Shown here piece after piece: positions 10,572-20,405 of a stretch of DNA of 64,000 nucleotides. The position numbers and the translations under genes were made by a program. The DNA lies in assembly GCF_000012325.1 (NCBI RefSeq), contig NC_003910.7, positions 4,960,001 through 5,024,000 of the forward strand, in the 5' to 3' direction. This DNA comes from Colwellia psychrerythraea 34H. GTDB taxonomy: Bacteria; Pseudomonadota; Gammaproteobacteria; Enterobacterales; Alteromonadaceae. The notes under the pieces were generated by a model that did no database searches, was not told the origin of the DNA, and saw only the letters and a program-made list of their open reading frames with translations. The stretch's first letter is position 1. Each line of letters starts with the position of its first letter.

Positions 10572-11354
10572 TTATATCTCTTTTATACGCACGCTTCCAC
10601 CGCTGGTTTTTAATACCAACTCAGGTCCGCCGCCATTGATAGTACCTTCAATTGAGCGTTTAGTGATTTTTCCATCAACGGTAAACTCACTTGATACACG
10701 CCCACCACTCGTTTTAGCCGAAAGGTTTACAGCTACATTTTTAACTAAATAAGCAGTAATAGAACCACCAGAAGTTTTGACCTTGCTATCTTTGGTCGGT
10801 TTTGTTGGTAATTTAAGCTCAATACTGCCACCAGAGGTATGGGCATCAATTTTTCCGGTGATATTATCCAGATCTAAACTGCCTCCTGAGGTTTTAATAT
10901 CAACATTGCCTTGTATATCCTCTAATGAAATCGAACCACCTGAGGTATAAGCGTCTACTTCACCTTCAAGGTCTTCAATTTCGATAGAGCCACCACTGGT
11001 ATTAAGATCTACATTATAAGTTTGCGGTAGAGTAACTTTATAGGTGACTCTTATATGGTTATTACCGAAGTTAAAGCCACTACGATCGAAATCACCTTTA
11101 ATGGTGACATCGTCACCATTATTTTTAAAACTGACTTCCATGTCGTCTTCATTTTTTCCAGTGATTTCGACTTCAACAAGTACCGTTTCTTTTGCATGCG
11201 TTTCAATATCAATAGCACCAACATCAGTCGCAATTTTCAGTAAACCGCCATTGGCAACAGTAAACTCTTTATTAATGGTTTTGGCTTGTAAACCACCAGC
11301 CATTAACAAAAGAGCGATAGGTGCATATTTAAAAGTATTGTTCATCTTTAACAT
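10572..11354 (-). CDS. Exported DUF4097-family repeat protein
   Basis: 260 residues with a signal peptide (cleavage probably after GGLQA, residue 24). The mature protein is a DUF4097-type beta-strand repeat: the tetrapeptide TSGG recurs seven times, mostly as TSGGSI followed by alternating hydrophobic residues (for example TSGGSIEIEDLEG and TSGGSISLEDIQG), which fits a right-handed beta-helix or beta-roll. The location is probably the periplasm or cell surface; no function is known. GGAG lies 7 bases before the start ATG, supporting this start. It is monocistronic, with its own terminator. Confidence 0.82.
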   Translation of the reverse strand: MLKMNNTFKYAPIALLLMAGGLQAKTINKEFTVANGGLLKIATDVGAIDIETHAKETVLVEVEITGKNEDDMEVSFKNNGDDVTIKGDFDRSGFNFGNNHIRVTYKVTLPQTYNVDLNTSGGSIEIEDLEGEVDAYTSGGSISLEDIQGNVDIKTSGGSLDLDNITGKIDAHTSGGSIELKLPTKPTKDSKVKTSGGSITAYLVKNVAVNLSAKTSGGRVSSEFTVDGKITKRSIEGTINGGGPELVLKTSGGSVRIKEI

Positions 11355-11512
11355 TAGGTATCTCCGTATATCTTTATTGGAATTTTCATGACAAGTGAAT
11401 AAGTTTACTGCTCACTTAGCCAATTTTTTGGTCATTATTAAGTGAGATGCAACAAAGAAGTAAAAGGTTTAAAGCTAATTTTTATTTAAATAATAATTAA
11501 ATACTTCAGCCC

Positions 11513-12502
11513 TTAGGCTAACCACGAACTTAAGAAAAAACCACCAATGATTAAAATAATAAAGAGTAATAATGCCAGCATTAGAGGTTTAGGTCCCGCT
11601 TCTTTAATAGTTGCCCACTGGGTTTGGGCGCCTAAAGCTGCCATTGCCATCGCTAAAGAAAATTGGCTGGCAAAACTCAATACTGTTTTAAGAAGTTCAG
11701 GCAAGATGACGATACTATTAATCATTGCAGTAGCCATAAAACCGAAAACAAACCAAGGAATAGCGATAACACTCTTTTCACGTTTAGTTTCACTATCAGC
11801 GTCAATACGATTTAGTGCTGCACTTAACATCAGAATAAATGGCGCTAACATCATCACTCGAATAAGCTTAACAACAACGGCCGTTTGCATAGTCTCGCCA
11901 TTAATACTTTGTCCAGCAGCAACCGCTTGTGCGACTTCATGGGCAGTACTACCAATATAAATACCAAAAGACTGGTCGGTCATATCAACCCATTGATAAA
12001 TAAACGGGTAGATAAACATCGCTAACGTACCGAAAAGCACGACAGTCGCAATGGCAATAGTAATGTGCTGTTGCTTTGGTTTAAGTACCGACTCAGTAGC
12101 AAGTATCGCTGCCGCACCACATATAGCACTACCAGCCGCAGTTAAAATGGCAACATCACGATGTAACTTCAAGACTTTAATGCCAACAACAGTACCCACA
12201 GTGAAAATTGTACTTATCATCACTAAGTCAATAACAACAGCTTGCCAGCCAACGGCCAATATTTGCTGAAAACTGAGGCCAAAACCAAATAATATAATGC
12301 CAAATCTCAGTAATTTCTGTTTGCAAAAAGTCGAAAAAAGTTGGTCTCTTTCATCTTCAACTCTCAATGAAAAATGCCCATAAAACATGCCAAAAACAAT
12401 CGCTAATGGTAAAGCACTCAAACCAAAAGCAGATACTTGCTCTACTTTTGCTAAAGCAATTGCCAATAAGGCAATGATGGGAAGAACTATATAAGTGGGC
12501 AT
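11513..12502 (-). CDS. yeiH: YeiH-family putative sulfate exporter (UPF0324)
   Basis: 329-residue membrane protein with about ten hydrophobic segments. It matches the YeiH/UPF0324 family: LRFGIILFGFGLSFQQI near residue 70, AAGSAICGAAAILA near residue 120, and STAHEVAQAVAAG near residue 185. Members are predicted sulfate (or sulfite/taurine-linked) exporters, with limited direct evidence. It is divergent from a LysR regulator, the same arrangement as yeiH/yeiE in enterobacteria. Confidence 0.9.
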   Translation of the reverse strand: MPTYIVLPIIALLAIALAKVEQVSAFGLSALPLAIVFGMFYGHFSLRVEDERDQLFSTFCKQKLLRFGIILFGFGLSFQQILAVGWQAVVIDLVMISTIFTVGTVVGIKVLKLHRDVAILTAAGSAICGAAAILATESVLKPKQQHITIAIATVVLFGTLAMFIYPFIYQWVDMTDQSFGIYIGSTAHEVAQAVAAGQSINGETMQTAVVVKLIRVMMLAPFILMLSAALNRIDADSETKREKSVIAIPWFVFGFMATAMINSIVILPELLKTVLSFASQFSLAMAMAALGAQTQWATIKEAGPKPLMLALLLFIILIIGGFFLSSWLA

Positions 12503-12702
12503 AACGCATCTCTTGTCTAATAAATGACTGTGTGTTTACACGTGACCACCAAAGAGTAATCACTTTATGGAATATAATATAACGTAAAGTTTTAAATAAG
12601 AATAATGGATTGATTCGATGTATAGTATTCAAAAAACCGAACTAAAGGTGCTGTGTTAAAACTGAGCACTCAGGCCAATAATTCTTAGGAGGAAATGAAG
12701 CT

Positions 12703-13593
12703 ATGAGTATATCGATAAAAAAACTTCAACTGTTTGAAGCGACTGCACGCTTAGGGAAACTCACGAAAGCAGCCAGTGAACTCTCTTTAAGCCAATCAGC
12801 CGCCAGCCAAGCGTTAAAAGAATTAGAACAGAGTTTAGGTTACCCATTATTTGAGCGGACTGGTCGAGATTTATTGATCACCGAAAATGGTCTTAAGTCG
12901 TTGCCTAAAGTACGTCAAATAAGCGATTTACTTGATAGCTTAAAACTGGCCAATTTAAACACCATGAGTGGTGTATTGCGAGTAGTAGCCAGCGCCACCA
13001 TCGCCACTTATTTACTACCTCAATTGATTGCAAAATTTGTAAAAATTTACCCTGAGGTTATACCTGAAATACATATAGGTAATACCCAAATGGTGATAGA
13101 TTATTTAGATAAAGGTAAAGCCTCTATTGGTTTAATAGAAGGCCCTGCAGTGCATAGACATTTACAAATAACGCCATGGCAAGTGGATAAATTGCAAATT
13201 TTTTGTGCACCTGAACATTCATTAGCAGAAAAAGCGACTATCAATCTCGAACAGCTGCAGCAATACTCATGGGTATTGCGTGAACATGGCTCAGGAACAC
13301 GCGCAATATTTGATGCTGCAATTGAACAAATGGGTGCCCAAATTAGCTTAGGTATTGAATTGACTAGACAGAGTGCTATAAAAGAATCGGTCAAAGCCGG
13401 TTTAGGCTTAGGTTGTCTGTCACAACTTAGCATTGCTGAAGAGCTAAATAACGGTGGATTAATTGCGTTACATTCACCATTAAATTTGTCTCGTCGTTTT
13501 GCTTTAGTCACCAATAAAAATAGCTATCACAACTCGCTAGCCCAAACATTCATTGATTACTTAATGGATGAGCCTCTGACAAGTAGAGGTTAA
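12703..13593 (+). CDS. LysR-family regulator, YeiE-like
   Basis: 296 residues. The N-terminal winged helix includes KLTKAASELSLSQSAASQALKELEQSLGYPLFERTGR, interrupted only by normal family variation, followed by a CysB/YeiE-like substrate domain with the segment REHGSGTR. It is divergently placed to yeiH with about 200 bp of shared promoter DNA, which is why I call it YeiE-like. The likely role is control of the exporter in response to a sulfur or related anion signal (inference). Strong AGGAGG ribosome-binding site near 12688. Confidence 0.87.
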   Translation: MSISIKKLQLFEATARLGKLTKAASELSLSQSAASQALKELEQSLGYPLFERTGRDLLITENGLKSLPKVRQISDLLDSLKLANLNTMSGVLRVVASATIATYLLPQLIAKFVKIYPEVIPEIHIGNTQMVIDYLDKGKASIGLIEGPAVHRHLQITPWQVDKLQIFCAPEHSLAEKATINLEQLQQYSWVLREHGSGTRAIFDAAIEQMGAQISLGIELTRQSAIKESVKAGLGLGCLSQLSIAEELNNGGLIALHSPLNLSRRFALVTNKNSYHNSLAQTFIDYLMDEPLTSRG

Positions 13594-13603
13594 TAGAAGC
13601 ATA

Positions 13604-13636
13604 AAAACGGCAATGAAAAATATTCACTGCCGTTTT
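13604..13636. terminator. Terminator hairpin after the YeiE-like gene
   Basis: AAAACGGCA at 13604-13612 pairs with TGCCGTTTT at 13628-13636, continued inside by TGAA/TTCA. It lies just after the LysR stop, between convergent genes. The T run is short, so termination strength is uncertain. Confidence 0.65.
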
Positions 13637-13699
13637 AGGTTTAGGTTTAGGTATTAGCGACTTATTACTCGCCTTTCTTTCATTATTAGCGCTAAACGC

Positions 13700-16210
13700 T
13701 TATTCATACCTAAGTGCCTTGATTGGATTTTTTCTCGCTACTTTAGCAGCATTACCGCCCACAGTGCTCCACGCAATAATCAGTGATAACAAACCAACAC
13801 CTAAACATATTGGTACCAGCCAAATAGCATCTATGCGATAAGGAAATGCTTCTAACCAGGTTAGCATCAAGTAGGCAGAGATAGGCCAAGCAATGAGATT
13901 AGCCAATACTACAGGTTTGGAGAATTGCCAAATAAGTAAACCAACAATATCTTTAACACTCGCGCCCATCACTTTTCTGATACCGATTTCTTTGGTTCTT
14001 CTTTCTACCGTGAAAGCAGATAAACCATATAAACCTAAACAAGCTATAACAATGGCTATCAATGAAAACACCAAGAATAACTGGGCGGTGATGAGCTCAT
14101 CATTGTATTGCGCTTTCATCATTTCACTCAAAAACTCTAAGTTAATAGGCTGCATTGGTACGTTGTTCTTCCACACACCTTCAATCGCACGAATCAAATT
14201 AGGAATATTATTGGTATCAAAAGAGATATTGGCTACCCGAAAACGTTCTGGATTCAACGTATATACTGAAGCTCTAACGCCAAACTTAATTGAGCGAAAG
14301 TAAACATCTGGGATAACGCCAATGATAGTTAAATGCTGTGTTCCGCGGATATCACTTTCCAATGTTTTACCAATAGCCTCTTGCGCACTGCTGAAACCGA
14401 ACTTTTTCAAGGCCGAACTATTGAGTACCACACTTGATTGACCCACTGTATCTTTAGCAACGTCTTTAATGGTGTCTGAACCAAAATTTTCATCAAACAA
14501 ACGGCCTGCTATCGGCTTCACTTGATAAGCTTCAAAAAATCCATAACCCATATTATGGTAATTCATCAATTCAGCTTCATTAGCTCCTCCATTGGCATGT
14601 GCTTCAAGTAGCTTAAAATTATTATTATTCTCATTGTCTTGCGATGGTGCCTCAGAAGAAAACGTTACACTCGTTACTTCAGACAAATTTAATAACTCTT
14701 GCGTTAAACTTGGTAAGTTATCCCCGGCGTTGCGAATACTAAGCACCAGTTTGTTATCACTTTCATAACCAACCGCCATGTTATTAGAGAAAATCGTTTG
14801 GCCATAAACAACCAAGGTTGAAATCACTAAAATAATGGATGTCGCGAATTGAAAAACCACCAACACGCTTCTAAATTTTGCCGAACTTTTCGACTCAACA
14901 CTTTTACTCGATTTTAGAATTTGTCCAGGTAAGAAGCGTGATAAATACAATGCAGGATAAATGCCCGCGCCAATACCCACACAAACAGCCAGCCCAATTA
15001 AGGTGAACAATAAACTTGGATCATTCATTAGATGTAAAGCTAACTCTTTACCTAACACTTCATTATAAAATGGTAATGCTAATTCAACAGCGACCAAGGC
15101 AAACAATAAAGAGAGTAAAACTAAGGCAATCGCCTCACCTAAAAATTGAATAGCCACTTGAGTTCGGCTAGCGCCTAAGACCTTACGCATAGCAACTTCA
15201 CGCGCTCTTTTACTGGCTTTAGCGGTAGATAGGTTCATAAAATTAATACAAGCAATAAGTAACACTAAGCTTGCGACAATAATAAAGGTAGTAATCATTT
15301 TACTATCGCCCATAGGGGTTAAATCCCCGCCATTACCCGCGTGGCTTTTGGCATGTAAATGCAAGTCTGCCACTGGCATTACTCGCAGTTTAATTAAATC
15401 GGTAACCTGCTTACCTGAGGCTTTTTCACCTAAAATATTAACAAGCATCTCAACCAGTGGACTTTCATTATTCATCCAAAAATTAATACGTTCTTGTAAT
15501 TGCTCTGAAGAAATACCCGAATTCAATTTAAAATAGGTATAAACATTTAAGCTGGTCCAAGTATTTAACATGCCATCATTATCGCTAAACAAGGCTGGCT
15601 GTAAATAAATCACCATATCGGTATTTAAATGCGTCGCATCGGGTAAATTTTTCATCACTCCAGTGATAGTCAACGTTGCTGTATTGCCGGCAACACAGCA
15701 TACGGTAAGCGTCTCACCAATAACGTCACTTTTACCAAAGTATTTGTAAGCTAACTCTTCAGTGATAACCAAGTCCATTGGTTTATTAAAGGAAGACTCT
15801 TTAGAGCCATGAATAAAAGGTAAATCAAAAACATTAAAGAAACTGCCATCAACCATAGTAAATTGTTCTGGAAAGGCATTTTCATTTTGTCTTACTGTCA
15901 TATCAAACTGAATAAAACGTACGCCGGTTTCAATTTCATTTTTAGCAAAATCACGAATTGCTTCCATCATGCTACCCGCTGAACGGACAGAATCAAACGG
16001 TTCTTGATTAGGGATAGAATAGGCAGTGTGCGTACGTACTAGTTGACCATGATCTTTAATCCAGGTATCAAAACCGGATTCTTGGCGAACAAATAACATG
16101 ATTAAAATACAGCTCATCAAACCGATGGCGAGACCAAAAATGTTAATAACCGAAAAAATACCGTTTTTAATGATATTACGCCAAGCGGTAATAAGGTAAT
16201 TGTGAAACAT
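13700..16210 (-). CDS. ABC transporter permease of the MacB/FtsX type
   Basis: 836-residue fused permease with two MacB-periplasmic-core plus FtsX units. A first membrane helix lies at residues 20-42, then a large periplasmic domain, FtsX helices at about 305-420 with REVAMRKVLGASR, a second periplasmic domain, and FtsX helices at about 715-830 with KEIGIRKVMGAS. It ends NPIKALRYE, as do many members. Such permeases work mechanically with an ATPase to move peptides, lipoproteins or toxins from the outer leaflet or periplasm. It is the last gene of the adaptor-ATPase-permease operon; 20 bp separate it from the ATPase gene. Confidence 0.9.
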   Translation of the reverse strand: MFHNYLITAWRNIIKNGIFSVINIFGLAIGLMSCILIMLFVRQESGFDTWIKDHGQLVRTHTAYSIPNQEPFDSVRSAGSMMEAIRDFAKNEIETGVRFIQFDMTVRQNENAFPEQFTMVDGSFFNVFDLPFIHGSKESSFNKPMDLVITEELAYKYFGKSDVIGETLTVCCVAGNTATLTITGVMKNLPDATHLNTDMVIYLQPALFSDNDGMLNTWTSLNVYTYFKLNSGISSEQLQERINFWMNNESPLVEMLVNILGEKASGKQVTDLIKLRVMPVADLHLHAKSHAGNGGDLTPMGDSKMITTFIIVASLVLLIACINFMNLSTAKASKRAREVAMRKVLGASRTQVAIQFLGEAIALVLLSLLFALVAVELALPFYNEVLGKELALHLMNDPSLLFTLIGLAVCVGIGAGIYPALYLSRFLPGQILKSSKSVESKSSAKFRSVLVVFQFATSIILVISTLVVYGQTIFSNNMAVGYESDNKLVLSIRNAGDNLPSLTQELLNLSEVTSVTFSSEAPSQDNENNNNFKLLEAHANGGANEAELMNYHNMGYGFFEAYQVKPIAGRLFDENFGSDTIKDVAKDTVGQSSVVLNSSALKKFGFSSAQEAIGKTLESDIRGTQHLTIIGVIPDVYFRSIKFGVRASVYTLNPERFRVANISFDTNNIPNLIRAIEGVWKNNVPMQPINLEFLSEMMKAQYNDELITAQLFLVFSLIAIVIACLGLYGLSAFTVERRTKEIGIRKVMGASVKDIVGLLIWQFSKPVVLANLIAWPISAYLMLTWLEAFPYRIDAIWLVPICLGVGLLSLIIAWSTVGGNAAKVARKNPIKALRYE

Positions 16211-16230
16211 AAAATTCTCCTAATTAGCAA

Positions 16231-16923
16231 TTAAGCCGTTTGCTCAGCAGCACGAACACTTTGTGCAACCACATGACCATCAAATAAATTGATAGTACGT
16301 CTAGCGTAATCAGCATGTGCTGGGCTATGTGTCACCATCACTATAGTAGTGCCTTCATCGTTAAGTGCTTGTAACATTTCCATTACTTCTTGACCGTGTG
16401 CACTGTCTAAATTACCCGTTGGTTCATCGGCCAAAATCATTTTTTGATCACCAACAACCGCTCTAGCGACTGCGACTCGTTGTTGTTGCCCGCCAGATAA
16501 CTGACTTGGTAAGTGCTTAGCGCGATGGGCAATACCCACTTTATCCATGACCTTTTCAACTTTAGCTTTGCGCTCTGCTGCTGGAATATTGTGATAAATT
16601 AAGGCTAATTCAATATTTTCAGCAACGGTTAACTCATCAATCAAATTAAAGTTTTGAAAGATAAAACCAATGCTTTTTTTACGAATAACGGAAAGCTGTT
16701 TTTCTGAATAACCAGCAACATTTTCGCCATTAAAGATATAATCACCACTACTGGGTGAATCCAACATACCAATAGTATTAAGTAAGGTTGATTTACCACA
16801 ACCTGATGGTCCCATAATGGCAACAAACTCGCCTTGGGCAATTTCAATATTTACATTGTTTAAGGCTGATGTTTCTACATCTTCAGTTTGATATACGCGT
16901 GTTAAATTATGTAGTTTTAGCAT
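16231..16923 (-). CDS. ABC transporter ATP-binding protein (MacB/LolD type)
   Basis: 230 residues with Walker A GPSGCGKST near residue 39, the Q-loop FQNFNLIDELT, signature LSGGQQQRVAVARA near 143, Walker B ILADEPTGNLDS, and the H-loop THSPAHADYAR. It energises the fused permease encoded next. The length and signature are those of the LolD/MacB type VII exporter ATPases. It is placed between the adaptor gene (121 bp upstream) and the permease. Confidence 0.94.
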   Translation of the reverse strand: MLKLHNLTRVYQTEDVETSALNNVNIEIAQGEFVAIMGPSGCGKSTLLNTIGMLDSPSSGDYIFNGENVAGYSEKQLSVIRKKSIGFIFQNFNLIDELTVAENIELALIYHNIPAAERKAKVEKVMDKVGIAHRAKHLPSQLSGGQQQRVAVARAVVGDQKMILADEPTGNLDSAHGQEVMEMLQALNDEGTTIVMVTHSPAHADYARRTINLFDGHVVAQSVRAAEQTA

Positions 16924-17044
16924 GGTAAATTCCTTTGCTCTTCACGAGTCTTTTAATGTTCTGTTCAGTGATGAATTATGTTTATTACTTGTTATGTAAA
17001 GCTGTTCATTGCGGCCAGATAATCAGCCGCTAACGTGTGATTCA

Positions 17045-18355
17045 CTAATTAAAGTTAAGGCGCTGCATCTCTTGGTAGCTGCTATAAGGGCTAGTGACAA
17101 CTTGTTCACCAAGTTCAAGTCCTTCAATAACTTCTATAAATTGGTTATTTCGTCGTCCTAGGCGCACATTACGCTTCACCGCTTCGCTACCATTTGGGCT
17201 AACAACAAACATCCACTTGCCGCCAGTATCTTGAAAAAAGGCACCATTGGGGATCAACAGTGCTTCACTCGCATCGCCAAGTGTCAGCTTGATTTGAATG
17301 GTTTGTCCGCGGCGAATGCCTTTGGGCTGCTCGGAGGTAAATTTAAAATCGACTTCAAATTGACCGTTTTGCACTTGTGGATAGACTTTGGCAATGACTA
17401 AGGAGTAATTTTTATAGGTCGCCGTTTGACCAATATCGACACGGCCTAGGTAAAATTCATCAATAAAAGCAGTGAGCTTATAATCGTTAGGTGTATCTAT
17501 TTGTCCAAGACGCTCACCGCGGGCAATGCTTTGGCCTACTTCAACATTAAAGCCAGATAACTTACCTGCTACCGGCGCTTTAACATTCATGTTGTCTAAA
17601 TTTTGACGTGAAATAGCCAAGTTACTTTCTAAACGACGACTCGTGTATCTTAAAAACGTGAGTTGCTCTCCTTGCATACGAGCATCTGATTGCTGACTTT
17701 CAATAGTTAGCGCCAATCGGTCTTGATACCAAGTTAAGGTATCTTCAGTATCTTCCATTTTCGATTTGGTAATCGCACCCGTTGCGATAAGCGATTGTGA
17801 ACGGTCAACTTGGCGAGTTAACAATTTAATTTGGTGCTTAATATCAACGATGTTACGTTTATGTTGTAGACGATTCTGCTCTAAATTTAACTCAATAGAG
17901 CGCATATTATTTAGTTGCTCTGCGACGCGTGTTTCATTGCCTAATACACTGAGTTGCAGTGAAGCATTTGACAACTCTACGATAAGATTACCCGCCGTTA
18001 AGCTCGCGCCATCTTCCACTAGAATCTTTTCTACACGTCCTCCTTCAATGGCATCCAAATAAACTGTTTTTGCCGGCGTAACTCGACCACGGATAGGGAT
18101 GAAATCTTCAAAAACTCCTGAAGTTACTTTTGAAATAACTACCCGGCTATTATCTACTGATAATACTTTCCCCGTACTCTTACTAGCGATCATATAACCC
18201 GCAAAAACAACGATGAGCATGATCAAGGTTAGACTTAGCCATTTTTTCATTGGGCTAGCATTGGTGGTGACTTTACGATCCATTCCTGCACCCGAAACGG
18301 CATTAGTTACAGAAGTGAGCGGTGTGGTATTTTTTGTCATATTAACTTTTGTCAT
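17045..18355 (-). CDS. Membrane-fusion (HlyD/RND-type) adaptor protein
   Basis: 436 residues. A cytoplasmic tail of about 38 residues is followed by one membrane helix (LSLTLIMLIVVFAGYMIA). The periplasmic adaptor has a lipoyl half-motif near residue 110 (GRVEKILVEDGASLTAGNLI), a coiled-coil hairpin at about 140-250, the second lipoyl half (KAPVAGKLSGFNVEVGQSI), then beta-barrel and membrane-proximal domains. As first gene of the operon it would link the MacB-like permease to an outer-membrane channel such as TolC, which is not encoded here. The operon faces a sigma-54 activator, its probable regulator. Confidence 0.9.
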   Translation of the reverse strand: MTKVNMTKNTTPLTSVTNAVSGAGMDRKVTTNASPMKKWLSLTLIMLIVVFAGYMIASKSTGKVLSVDNSRVVISKVTSGVFEDFIPIRGRVTPAKTVYLDAIEGGRVEKILVEDGASLTAGNLIVELSNASLQLSVLGNETRVAEQLNNMRSIELNLEQNRLQHKRNIVDIKHQIKLLTRQVDRSQSLIATGAITKSKMEDTEDTLTWYQDRLALTIESQQSDARMQGEQLTFLRYTSRRLESNLAISRQNLDNMNVKAPVAGKLSGFNVEVGQSIARGERLGQIDTPNDYKLTAFIDEFYLGRVDIGQTATYKNYSLVIAKVYPQVQNGQFEVDFKFTSEQPKGIRRGQTIQIKLTLGDASEALLIPNGAFFQDTGGKWMFVVSPNGSEAVKRNVRLGRRNNQFIEVIEGLELGEQVVTSPYSSYQEMQRLNFN

Positions 18356-18583
18356 AGTAGTTTTGTCGCAATAATTTTATCGTAATAAGCTCTCAATAAC
18401 GGAGCTGGCCTAAACCAAGAATAAATAAATTTAACGTTCTCTTTAGCCTTAGTAATCCAATAATCATTCCAACTTGTAATCGATTGTTTTTATTGCTTTT
18501 TATAAATAGTTGCTAAAATAACCTAGATTAAAACTGTACGTTTATGAACAGTAGGTGTACGTTAATGAACACTTTATGCAGTA

Positions 18584-18850
18584 TATACCCAAGCCACTTG
18601 AAGATGCGTGTTTCAGGACGCTTGAACAATTCATGATCAAGGCGCTTCATTTTATTAAGGGTTATTCCCTTAAAAAAGGAGGCAACGAAGAACATGGTTT
18701 GCTCAGACGTCCCCGCAGGGCTGGTTTAGAAACGCTTTATGCTATGTTATTGATTTCGACAATAGAATAACTATTCTCTTCAATCAATGCCTTGCCTAAA
18801 GGTATTTCTAATGCCAGCTGAAACCTGCATCTTCAGGTAGTTTGGGTATG
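18584..18850 (+). repeat. Structured inverted-repeat element, subfamily 1, copy C (complete)
   Basis: 267 bp with 23-bp terminal repeats (TATACCCAAGCCACTTGAAG at the left; the right end mutated to GGGTATG). Hairpins: CGC.TTGA (18619-18625) with TCAAGGCG (18637-18644); GCTTC (18644-18648) with GAGGC (18679-18683) around TTAAGGG-TTATT-CCCTTAA (18655-18673); TTAGAAA (18726-18732) with TTTCTAA (18805-18811) around AATAG-AATAA-CTATT (18761-18775). It lies between the exporter operon and the divergent sigma-54 regulator. Confidence 0.92.
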
Positions 18851-18953
18851 GATTACTAAAAACGACTGAAAAAAGCTAAGCGGTATCCAAAGACAACCTA
18901 GGCACTATCTAAGTACTGCCATTGCACTGACCAAAATTGAAGGGTGATTAAGC

Positions 18954-20405
18954 GTGAAGAAAGAAGGAAAAATTCTCATTGTTGATGACGATGAAGATAT
19001 TTTAACGGCAGGTAAGTTATTACTAAAACGCCACTTTTCACAGGTAAGTACCTGCAATGTACCTGAACACATTCCTCGCTTTATTAACGATCAGCATTTT
19101 GATGCCATTATTTTGGATATGAATTTTGGTCCGGGTGAAAGCTCTGGTGCGCAGGGATTTTATTGGCTACAAAGGATATTAGAAATTAAGCCAGAAAGCG
19201 TCATTATCATGATCACCGCCCATGGTGGCGTTAATGTGGCAGTTGAAGCAATGAAGCTAGGCGCCACCGATTTTATTGCCAAACCTTGGCAAAATGAAAA
19301 AGTTATCGCAACGGTATCAACTGCAGTTTTACTGGGCAGAAGCCGTAGTGAAACGCAAAAATTACGTGAAACCAATAAAGTATTAGTACAAGCGAGTAAC
19401 CCGGCAAGCCAGCAAAATATGCTCGGCCAATCTCAAGCGATGCAGCAAATACAATCGTTAATCGCTCGATCTGCACCAACTGAAGCTAATGTGATGATAT
19501 TGGGTGAAAATGGGACTGGCAAAGAGTTAGTTGCCCGAGAGATACATCAACAAAGCGCTCGCGCTCAACAAGTGTTTATGTCTGTTGATTTAGGCGCAAT
19601 CAGCGAAACTTTATTCGAAAGTGAATTATTTGGTCATAAAAAGGGTTCTTTTACTGGCGCACAACAAGATAGAGTTGGCCGGTTACAAGCGGCAGATGGT
19701 GGTACCTTATTTTTAGATGAGCTAGGAAACCTACCTCTTCATCTACAAGCAAAATTACTGACTGTATTAGAGCAGCGAAAAGTCACCCCCCTGGGTGCAA
19801 ATAAAGCTATCGCCTTTAATGTTAGGGTCGTGTCAGCAACTAACTTATCTAAAGAAACGTTAAAAGATGAACAGCATTTCCGACAAGATTTATTATTTAG
19901 ACTCAACACCGTTGAAATTAATTTGCCGCCTTTGCGCGAACGTAGCAGCGATATAACATTACTAGCCAGCCATTATGTCGACTTTTACGCAAAAAAATAT
20001 CAGCAACAAGGTAAAGGTGTTAAACAGTTGAGTGATGACGCATTAGCAGCAATATCCTCTTATTCATGGCCCGGTAACATCAGAGAACTGCGCCACGCAA
20101 TTGAGCGTGCGATGATATTAAGCCAATCTGAAATGCTGACTTCGGGTGATTTTCAGCTTGATGTCCCTAGCCATGTTAAACCAAGCCAATCGGCATCAAC
20201 TTCAAAGCACAAGGTAATAACAAATCAGTTTGAAACAACCAGCGCTGAGATAATGCTACCAGAAGAGCTGAATTTAGAGCAAATTGAGAAAAATGCTATC
20301 GCTTTAGCCCTTAAAAAGCATCGATTTAATATAAGTCATACCGCAAAAGAACTTGGCTTAACACGTGCTGCACTCTACCGCCGGATGGAAAAACATGGAC
20401 TTTAA
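18954..20405 (+). CDS. Sigma-54-dependent response regulator (NtrC family)
   Basis: 483 residues. The receiver domain (residues 5-125) has the acidic Asp11-13 cluster, phospho-acceptor Asp55 and the Lys of AKPW. An AAA+ domain (about 155-385) has Walker A GENGTGKE, the sigma-54 contact loop GSFTGA (GAFTGA with Ala to Ser) and Walker B GGTLFLDELGNLP. A Fis-type helix-turn-helix at the C-terminus ends NISHTAKELGLTRAALYRRM. Translation starts at GTG. It is followed by its sensor kinase with overlap and faces the MacB-like exporter operon, the probable target. I found no clear -24/-12 promoter by eye. Confidence 0.92.
   Translation: MKKEGKILIVDDDEDILTAGKLLLKRHFSQVSTCNVPEHIPRFINDQHFDAIILDMNFGPGESSGAQGFYWLQRILEIKPESVIIMITAHGGVNVAVEAMKLGATDFIAKPWQNEKVIATVSTAVLLGRSRSETQKLRETNKVLVQASNPASQQNMLGQSQAMQQIQSLIARSAPTEANVMILGENGTGKELVAREIHQQSARAQQVFMSVDLGAISETLFESELFGHKKGSFTGAQQDRVGRLQAADGGTLFLDELGNLPLHLQAKLLTVLEQRKVTPLGANKAIAFNVRVVSATNLSKETLKDEQHFRQDLLFRLNTVEINLPPLRERSSDITLLASHYVDFYAKKYQQQGKGVKQLSDDALAAISSYSWPGNIRELRHAIERAMILSQSEMLTSGDFQLDVPSHVKPSQSASTSKHKVITNQFETTSAEIMLPEELNLEQIEKNAIALALKKHRFNISHTAKELGLTRAALYRRMEKHGL

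Noticed and set aside
18356..18583. Sigma-54 promoter for the exporter operon
   Set aside because: I looked for GG-N10-GC with a good TGGCAC/TTGC match on the minus strand and did not find one I could defend.
18555..18770. 71-codon open frame with a Lys-rich GYSLKKGG segment
   Set aside because: It lies almost wholly within the structured element. Differences from the copy at 2033-2248 are nearly all amino-acid changing, so the DNA fold, not a protein, is conserved.
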